Part shown: positions 6,151 to 11,532 of the stretch, piece after piece
Numbering within the stretch: the first letter of the stretch is position 1
Layout: each line of letters starts with the position of its first letter
Assembly (NCBI GenBank): GCA_029260155.1
Contig: JAJDDU010000453.1
Span: 1-11,532, forward strand
From: Phycisphaerae bacterium
GTDB taxonomy: Bacteria; Planctomycetota; Phycisphaerae; UBA1845
Reading direction: 5' to 3'
DNA length: 11,532 nt
Position numbers and translations under genes: made by a program
Notes under the pieces: generated by a model
Databases searched by the model: none
What the model was told of the DNA's origin: nothing
Seen by the model: only the letters and a program-made list of their open reading frames with translations

Positions 6151-9100
6151 TCATCTCACCGCAGCCTGGTGTTCGCAACGGAGCGTTACGATACCCCATG
6201 CAGGAATCTCGATCGGTGTCGCGACGGGGCGACCCTGTTCTTCCCGTGGGCTGCTGAGCCAGGCGCGTTTACCGTGGGTCGCGGACCACGTCAGCGTGGC
6301 GCTCTGGGCACGTTCCGATGCGTTGAACAGCCGTACCATCATCGCCCGACCATCTCTCGACGGCGTCACGCGCGAGACGATCACGTCAGCGGGTGCGACC
6401 TGCAGCGGAGGCTCGGACACCGGCGATTGTCCTTCGCCGAGTGGGACCGTGATCAGTGGCTGACCGCGCTCGATTCCAAACCGTTTCGCCGAAGCCGCAT
6501 CGAATCGCCCGTGCGGTCGGATCGCATAGCGGATGGTCGCACGCCCTGGCTGGGCAGCGAGGTAGTTCGTTTCCCAGTAGTTGTTCATCACGTAGGAGTA
6601 GAGCAGGCTGGAGTTTTCTGCTCGCTCGCGCCAGCCGACCACGGTGGCATCCGTGGTCAATTCGCCGATCTCGATCAGCGGGGCGTCCATTGTCGCGAGC
6701 GTGATGCCGTGAGTTTCGTTCGAGACGTCCACCCAACGCTGGGTGGTGAAGTAGTTTCGGCATGCGCCGGGCAGTTGATCAATCTCCGGACGCATCATTC
6801 CCCACGCTAAGTCGACCCGGACGACCGGTTGCGGTATGTCAAACGGAAACGCGAAATACACTGCCTCCGGATGGTATACCTCGCGCTTGTCGAGATCGGC
6901 GATTACGTCGACATGGTGAGACCCTGCGGTGAGCCGTACTTCGCGTGTGAAGCGATCACAGCCCGGCGCCCGCATTTCGGTTCGTATGGAGGCCACGAGC
7001 GGTCCATGTTCGACCACCTCCAGATTCACGACTTCGGCGCGTTGCGGGCTATCGGGCCGCCGTCCCGCCACGTAGAGATAGTCGCCCAACCCTGCTGCGG
7101 ATTTACGGTTCACCAGTTCTGCGTCAATCTCACGATGGCGCAAGCTGCAAACGGTGCCGGTACGCGGGTCGACTTCCACGGTCAGGTGGTCGTTGACCAG
7201 CCGGTTGCCGGACACACGAACTTCCTCTCCATTACGTGCTTTTCCGGCTGAGAGATTGTAGATGGAGACACCGAGCGGGGGCACGTCCTCGACCAGCACC
7301 GCGAGTTCACCGCTCCGCAGGCGTTGCGATGGCACGGGTCTACCGTCGGAACCGGATACGCGATCTCCCGACCGCTGCCATGTGGCCGGCAGAATAAGCA
7401 CTTCACTGCGCGGCCAGGAGGACGTGTTGAATACGGCAAACCGCTCTGTCATTTCATTGGTCGGTGCAAAGCCTGCGGCTGCGGTGCCGATCAACTCGCG
7501 TGATTGTCGCTCCGCATCCATCGCGAATTGGCGTTTGGTTTTCCACTGCTGCCGGGTAAACGCGCTTTCGGGTTCACTGATGCTGTTCCACGAGCCCCAC
7601 GTATGCTCGTCGAATAGGACGACGTTACGCCACGCGGCATCAAATGCGTCGGTCGGAAACTCCTTGGGGCGCAGCAGTGTCCAGAGAGTCTCGGCCTGAA
7701 CAAGCCGTTCGGCCGCCGCGCGGTTCACCGCGGTTTCCCGCGCGGAAGATGCTGCACCGTCTTCCCAATAGGGGGTGAAGTCTCCGCGGACGACTGGAAT
7801 CGAATCGCCGTACCGCCGTTCGAGGTCGGCGAACATCGCGTGCGCGGTCGTAAGGACAAGACGCGGAGATGCGTAATGCTCGTTCCATGCGCGCAGGAAG
7901 TCCGACAGGCCCGGATCGGGGGGGCCGTTGTCGGTATCAATGGTGTACCTCAGTTGAACAAAATCGTACGGGTGATCATCCTGTTCGAGCCGAGTGAGGT
8001 AGGCCAGCAAGCGTCGCCCGTCAAAAGCCGAGGTCAGATCGCGATCCCCGAAGTGCTCTGTTGTGCGGGCAGTGCCGTGAAACCACGAATAGCCTTGTCC
8101 GGCCATCCAGCAAAGCACCTTGTGTTGTCCAGACGGTGAGGACCAATAGAAGGGGCGGTCCCCCCAGGAGGTTAGCGTCCGACCGATTCGATGAGCGCGG
8201 TTGGGCCCGAGCGATAGATACCGTACGCCGGACTCCGCGAGCGCCGGAACAAGTCCCCATGCGTAACCGGGGATGTCGGTAATCATCGCGGAATCGATCG
8301 TGAGACCGTACTCCGCTTGCAGGCGCCTCGCCCAGCGCAGCAATTCGAACAGTTCTTCCGGTCGACATAGGCCGGTCAGCACGTTGGCGTAGAGTGCGTC
8401 CAGCCCGATCGAGCCGGCCCGAACGGCTGCCAAGAACGCCTCACGCTCCTCATCCTCTGCGACCCTTAGAAAAGCGTCGACCCCCCAGAGCGACTCGGGG
8501 TTCCACCTGAACCGTGAATCTGGTGGGTAGGCTTTGGTCTTGCGAATGAGCTTGATCGCCTCGCGTATGTGCTGGATCTGGCGATCAAGGACTTCGGACT
8601 GCACGTGCGTGTACCCGATATCCAGGTGGGTGTGGTGAAGGACGTAGACAACCCACGGTCGCACGGGGTTGATCGTAGCCTGATGCTCCGCCACGATCTT
8701 TCCGCTGATCCGCAGGCGAATTGGAATGTCGGTCTTCTGTTTGACAGCCGGAGCACGCACGCACACGGTGTGGCTTCCGGTGTGCAGGGTGATTGGCGAA
8801 CGCACCGCGTCGCCCACCTCTACAATGGCGTCGGTTGTCTCACCTGAGTGGAGAATAACCAGTTCGATCAACTGCGCCTCACCGCCCGATTCGCGCGCGT
8901 GACGTAGCCTCGCCGCCAGCGGAAGCACGCGCAGTATGGCCGTTTCGGAACGAGTCGGCACTAACACCGTGTCGGCGGGAGCTTCGAATCGAATCGAATC
9001 GTAAACGAGCCAGCAGCCCGCGATGGTAGTCAGCGTCACGTTGTTTTCGCCCGACCGTAGGCTCTCTGCGGGGAGCGGTATCGTCACTGTACATGGCGAG

Positions 9101-9579
9101 CCCTCTGGGGCACGTTCTTCCAGCATGTAGTGGGAGCCGCCGGGCAACTGGTACGCGTCGGCGAACCCGTTCACCGCGATGCGCAGGCGCGGTGGTTCAG
9201 GTTGGTTCGTATCGAGAATGCGTACTACGAGCTGGCAACCCTCCTGAGTGGGTCTCGAACGCAGCCCGAAGGTGATGGTAAACGTGTGTGGTCGCCCGCC
9301 TGCCCATGTATCGAGCGGTCCGGGGTGGACGTGTGGCCAATCGCGTTTCGGATCCGAGCGTCCGACGACGTACATTGGTCCCACAGGAAACTGGGTCGGG
9401 TATTTGATGAAGTCGGCAGCATCGAGCGCGAGGTCGGCCACGCTACCATTCGACCGCCCGATCGTCCAAAGCGTCTTCTGTTGGGTGGCTATCTGTGATG
9501 CCGATGACTCTGCCGCGAGAACCAACACCATCGCGGCTGCAGACGAAAACCCCGGAAGTCGAACACACGTTGCTTTCAT
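6151..9579 (-). CDS. Secreted GH38-like glycosidase with N-terminal PL4-domain-III-like module
   Basis: A 1142-residue exported protein. Residues 1 to about 29 are a signal peptide (MKATCVR, then a core ending AMVLVLAA, cleavage near SSA-S). Residues about 35-200 (LWTIGRSNGS, DWPH, LVYDSIRFE) resemble the carbohydrate-binding-like domain III of family 4 rhamnogalacturonan lyases. From about 307 follows a GH38-type (alpha-mannosidase) barrel: HTHLDIGYT at 316-324 supplies zinc ligands H318 and D320, TDIPGYAWG at 434-442 supplies the likely nucleophile and ligand D435, and DEHTWGSW at 657-664 the likely fourth ligand H659. The C-terminal beta part carries VFNTSSWPRS at 716-725 and NNYWETNY near 999-1006, both typical of GH38. 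The common GH38 HxHxDxxW and DPFGH forms are altered, so this is a divergent subgroup and the sugar is uncertain. The ATG at 9579 is preferred over a TTG five codons upstream because it begins the signal peptide. The divergent neighbour is a GH123-like enzyme. Confidence 0.85.
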   Translation of the reverse strand: MKATCVRLPGFSSAAAMVLVLAAESSASQIATQQKTLWTIGRSNGSVADLALDAADFIKYPTQFPVGPMYVVGRSDPKRDWPHVHPGPLDTWAGGRPHTFTITFGLRSRPTQEGCQLVVRILDTNQPEPPRLRIAVNGFADAYQLPGGSHYMLEERAPEGSPCTVTIPLPAESLRSGENNVTLTTIAGCWLVYDSIRFEAPADTVLVPTRSETAILRVLPLAARLRHARESGGEAQLIELVILHSGETTDAIVEVGDAVRSPITLHTGSHTVCVRAPAVKQKTDIPIRLRISGKIVAEHQATINPVRPWVVYVLHHTHLDIGYTHVQSEVLDRQIQHIREAIKLIRKTKAYPPDSRFRWNPESLWGVDAFLRVAEDEEREAFLAAVRAGSIGLDALYANVLTGLCRPEELFELLRWARRLQAEYGLTIDSAMITDIPGYAWGLVPALAESGVRYLSLGPNRAHRIGRTLTSWGDRPFYWSSPSGQHKVLCWMAGQGYSWFHGTARTTEHFGDRDLTSAFDGRRLLAYLTRLEQDDHPYDFVQLRYTIDTDNGPPDPGLSDFLRAWNEHYASPRLVLTTAHAMFADLERRYGDSIPVVRGDFTPYWEDGAASSARETAVNRAAAERLVQAETLWTLLRPKEFPTDAFDAAWRNVVLFDEHTWGSWNSISEPESAFTRQQWKTKRQFAMDAERQSRELIGTAAAGFAPTNEMTERFAVFNTSSWPRSEVLILPATWQRSGDRVSGSDGRPVPSQRLRSGELAVLVEDVPPLGVSIYNLSAGKARNGEEVRVSGNRLVNDHLTVEVDPRTGTVCSLRHREIDAELVNRKSAAGLGDYLYVAGRRPDSPQRAEVVNLEVVEHGPLVASIRTEMRAPGCDRFTREVRLTAGSHHVDVIADLDKREVYHPEAVYFAFPFDIPQPVVRVDLAWGMMRPEIDQLPGACRNYFTTQRWVDVSNETHGITLATMDAPLIEIGELTTDATVVGWRERAENSSLLYSYVMNNYWETNYLAAQPGRATIRYAIRPHGRFDAASAKRFGIERGQPLITVPLGEGQSPVSEPPLQVAPADVIVSRVTPSRDGRAMMVRLFNASERAQSATLTWSATHGKRAWLSSPREEQGRPVATPIEIPAWGIVTLRCEHQAAVR

Positions 9580-9791
9580 GGCGGACCATCCCAAAACCGT
9601 CAGGTTCCATCAAACGGGTGAACTCGATTCTGCAAATCATGGTAGCCGGGCTCGGTAATTCGTGCACGCGCGATCGGAGTCGGAACAAGACATCCTTCGC
9701 CTCCCAGCAAGAACGTGCCCACCGCGCTTGACGTCTCCGATCCAGCCCTCAGACTTGCACTTCCGACTACCGCCAGCGCAGGAGATCCACC
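9580..9791. other. Divergent spacer between the GH38-like and GH123-like genes
   Basis: These 212 bases separate the two start codons and should hold both promoters. On the plus strand TTGACG (9728-9733) matches five of six -35 bases, but no good -10 box stands 16-18 bases on. On the minus strand only weak -10-like sequences such as TACCAT are seen. GATCGGAG (9672-9679) and CTCCGATC (9735-9742) form an 8-base inverted repeat with a 55-base centre, which could be a split operator or chance. I see no small gene. Confidence 0.35.
9780..9784 (+). promoter_or_regulatory. Ribosome binding site deciding the GTG start of the GH123-like gene
   Basis: AGGAG lies 7 bases before the GTG at 9792. It is the best Shine-Dalgarno match in the window and supports the non-ATG start, which also opens a clear signal peptide. 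Confidence 0.7.
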
Positions 9792-11393
9792 GTGCGAACC
9801 GTCGTAGCGAAACTCGCGATTTTACTAGCCGTATCCTGTCCGCTCGTAACGCGCGGCCAACAGGCGACGTTGGTCGACGAGTTGGACGTGCTGTATCCGG
9901 ATGCATTTCCAGCTTCGGAGGTGGCCCACCTCGAGAGCGACACGGCACGCGGCGTTCCGGCGGGCGTACATATTCAGGTTGCCGGGCTGCCCGGCAAGTC
10001 GCCGGTGCGGTGGAAACTCACGCTCAACGACGCTATCCTCACCGAAGCCCGCGCCTTCCAGCTCATCGACGTGCCCGTCGAACAGAACACGGGCCTCAAC
10101 AGCCGAACCGAAGCCTGGGACGGCCAGAAAAACCCGCACGTGATCCGACGGTCGCCGTTCCGTGTTTTCGAGGCGCTCGAACCGATGGGAGACATAGTCG
10201 AGGCGAGCAGCACTGGTGTCCTGGCGTTTCGCCTGGAGGTGCCGATCGCGGCGGAGGCCGAAGTCGGGCCGCGCGAATACGTTCTCGGTCTCGAAGCGGG
10301 AAGTTGGCGACAGGCACTGCGATGGGAACTGAACGTCCACCCTGTGACAGTCCCACCGACCGGACCGCAGAGTCCGGGGTACACCAACTGGTTCAGCACC
10401 GACGTCATCGCGCAACGACACGGTCTCGAACCCTGGAGCGAACCGTTCTGGGAGATGCTAGCACGTTACGTCGACCTCATGGTGCGCGGGCGGCAGAACA
10501 CGTTCTGGATTCGCTGGGGCGACTTCGTCAACGTCGGCGCGGACGCGAGTGTCACCCTGGACCGCCGACGATTCCTTCGATACGTCCGGCTCTTTCTGGA
10601 CCGTGGCTTCACGCGCATCGAAGGCGGGCATCTCGCACACCGCCACCAAGGCGACTGGGGATCACCCCGTCTGGACATCAGCCTCACCGGCAGCGACGTC
10701 AACAGCGACAAAGGCCGGTCCGAACTGGAGGCGATACTGACCGAAGTGAAATCGGTGCTCGCCGACCTCGATCTGCCCGCACAGACGGTGTATCTCCAGC
10801 ATCTCTCGGACGAGCCCACCGACACCAATGCCGAGAGCTACAAGGCGCTGGCCGAACAGGTTCGACGTCACATTCCGCGTGTGAAGATCTTCGAGGCGAC
10901 CACGTCACTTGCGTTGGTTGGCGCTGTGGATCACTGGTGCCCGAAGGTGCAGGACTACCAACAGCACCGTGATTTCTTTGAGGAACGCAAGCGATCGGGT
11001 GAGGGCGTCTGGGTCTACACCTGCTTGGCGCCCGGCGGACCGTGGCTAAACCGTCTCCTGGACCAAGAACGGCTGCGGCCGGTGTACCTGGGGTGGGCAC
11101 TGATCAAGTATGACCTGGCGGGCTTTCTCCACTGGGGACTTAATCACTATCGGCCCGGAGTTGATCCGTTTACGCACAGCGTGGTTCCCCACGGTGATGG
11201 TCCGCCTAACTTCCTTCCGGCGGGCGATTCGCATGTTGTGTATCCCGGTAAGGACGCCCCACTGTCAGGCCAGCGTTTCGAAGCCCAGCGGATCGGCATG
11301 GAAGACGCCGAGTTGCTGCGGCTGCTGATGGAGCACGACCGAGCGACGGCTGAGACGATCGTCGCCCGCGTCTTTCGGAAGTTTGATGATTAG
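9792..11393 (+). CDS. Secreted GH123-like glycoside hydrolase (DUF4091 family)
   Basis: A 533-residue exported protein starting at GTG. Residues 1 to about 22 form a signal peptide (R2, K7, core LAILLAVS). LAVSC at 12-16 is a loose lipobox, so anchoring as a lipoprotein is possible but less likely than cleavage near TRG-QQ. Residues about 25-185 are an N-terminal beta-sandwich-like region. From about 195 a barrel resembles the GH123 catalytic domain: YTNWF at 197-201, HLSDEP at 337-342 with the acidic pair D340-E341, WVYTC at 407-411 and FLHWGLNHY at 445-453. In characterised GH123 enzymes, beta-N-acetylgalactosaminidases acting by substrate-assisted catalysis, an adjacent Asp-Glu pair serves as stabiliser and acid/base. 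The C-terminal DSHVVYPG at 479-486 and RIGMEDAELLRLL at 500-512 are typical of DUF4091. The protein stops soon after, at FRKFDD, next to an insertion sequence, so a short tail may be lost. The family is clear; GalNAc specificity is not shown. Confidence 0.85.
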   Translation: MRTVVAKLAILLAVSCPLVTRGQQATLVDELDVLYPDAFPASEVAHLESDTARGVPAGVHIQVAGLPGKSPVRWKLTLNDAILTEARAFQLIDVPVEQNTGLNSRTEAWDGQKNPHVIRRSPFRVFEALEPMGDIVEASSTGVLAFRLEVPIAAEAEVGPREYVLGLEAGSWRQALRWELNVHPVTVPPTGPQSPGYTNWFSTDVIAQRHGLEPWSEPFWEMLARYVDLMVRGRQNTFWIRWGDFVNVGADASVTLDRRRFLRYVRLFLDRGFTRIEGGHLAHRHQGDWGSPRLDISLTGSDVNSDKGRSELEAILTEVKSVLADLDLPAQTVYLQHLSDEPTDTNAESYKALAEQVRRHIPRVKIFEATTSLALVGAVDHWCPKVQDYQQHRDFFEERKRSGEGVWVYTCLAPGGPWLNRLLDQERLRPVYLGWALIKYDLAGFLHWGLNHYRPGVDPFTHSVVPHGDGPPNFLPAGDSHVVYPGKDAPLSGQRFEAQRIGMEDAELLRLLMEHDRATAETIVARVFRKFDD

Positions 11394-11532
11394 GTTCTCC
11401 TCCGAATTAGTTACTGGAGAAACGTCCCGGTAGAGCCTGTTTGACTTTGAGTGCGAAGTATTCGAGATCGTGGAAGCCGTAGGCGATGCGTTTGATGACT
11501 TTGATCTTGTTGTTGGCGCCTTCCAGTTTGCT
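11393..11532. mobile_element. End of an ISL3-type insertion sequence, partial
   Basis: The right 140 bases hold the 3' end of a transposase gene pointing back into the window, so one terminus of the element must lie just left of it. The stretch starting GGTTCTCC at 11393 is a plausible terminal repeat, since ISL3 elements often begin with GG. TTCTCC (11395-11400) and GGAGAA (11416-11421) form a 6-base inverted repeat with a 15-base loop across the stop codon of the transposase. The exact boundary cannot be fixed without the other end. Confidence 0.55.
11407..11532 (-). CDS. ISL3-family transposase, C-terminal fragment (41 residues)
   Basis: An open frame enters from the right edge and stops at TAA (complement of 11407-11409). 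It reads LEGANNKIKVIKRIAYGF, then HDLEYFALKVKQ. The pattern EGxNNKIKxIKRxAYGF, followed by an aromatic-rich leucine/lysine tail, is the C-terminal end of the DDE transposase domain of ISL3-type elements, and its glutamate (residue 4 of the fragment) is probably the last acidic residue of the DDE triad. The rest lies outside the window, so completeness and activity cannot be judged. The frame is too short and open-ended to be called by length alone; identification rests on the motif. Confidence 0.75.
   Translation of the reverse strand, partial: SKLEGANNKIKVIKRIAYGFHDLEYFALKVKQALPGRFSSN

Noticed and set aside
5954..6463. 169-codon frame over the convergent spacer and the end of the GH38-like gene
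   Set aside because: Low-complexity Ser/Thr/Gly/Arg composition, no ribosome site or motif, and more than half overlaps a real gene on the other strand.
9672..9742. 8-base inverted repeat GATCGGAG / CTCCGATC with a 55-base centre as an operator
   Set aside because: Arms this short and far apart can arise by chance, there is no symmetric extension, and no regulator gene is nearby; noted only under the spacer.
9662..10972. 436-codon open frame on the plus strand overlapping the GH123-like gene
   Set aside because: It is an out-of-frame shadow, dominated by Arg, Pro, Ser and Gly with no motif. The GTG frame at 9792 has a ribosome site, signal peptide and family motifs.
1..11532. CRISPR array, tRNA or rRNA genes, riboswitch, phage or defence system
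   Set aside because: I saw no regularly spaced repeats, cloverleaf or conserved RNA core, and no nuclease, helicase or toxin-antitoxin genes; every recognised gene is LPS-related, nucleotide-related, glycan-degrading or a transposase.

Overview
The window is 11.5 kb of GC-rich bacterial DNA with two themes: lipopolysaccharide (LPS) assembly on the left and secreted glycan-degrading enzymes on the right. The LPS genes point to a diderm bacterium. The set of a swapped-order heptose kinase/nucleotidyltransferase, an enlarged LptF, a GH38-like enzyme and a GH123-like (DUF4091) enzyme is most reminiscent of Planctomycetota. That placement is an inference from gene style; Verrucomicrobiota, Lentisphaerota or Acidobacteriota are not excluded.

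Left part (1-3024, all on the minus strand). In transcription order: a bifunctional ADP-heptose synthase-like protein (3024-1429), a LOG/TIGR00730-type nucleotide phosphoribohydrolase (1332-481), and the start of a secreted protein of unknown function (383 to the window edge). The last has a good signal peptide, ribosome site and sigma70-like promoter, and runs off the window.

Middle part (3025-5902). A 186-bp divergent spacer separates the heptose gene from lptF (3211-4779) and lptG (4799-5902) on the plus strand. LptF and LptG are the permease pair of the LPS export transporter, so core-heptose activation and LPS transport are set back to back. LptF is about 150 residues longer than usual and carries what looks like an OstA/LptC-like beta region.

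Right part (5903-11393). After a 248-bp convergent spacer with two small hairpins comes a 1142-residue secreted GH38-like glycosidase on the minus strand (9579-6151). It keeps a full GH38-type zinc/nucleophile set and has an N-terminal domain resembling domain III of family 4 polysaccharide lyases. A 212-bp spacer divides it from a divergent, secreted GH123-like enzyme on the plus strand (9792-11393). The two look like a small glycan-processing locus; no transporter or regulator is in view.

Right edge (about 11393-11532). The C-terminal 41 codons of an ISL3-type transposase lie on the minus strand 13 bases after the GH123-like stop codon. The insertion sequence probably ends at that stop codon and may have trimmed the enzyme gene.
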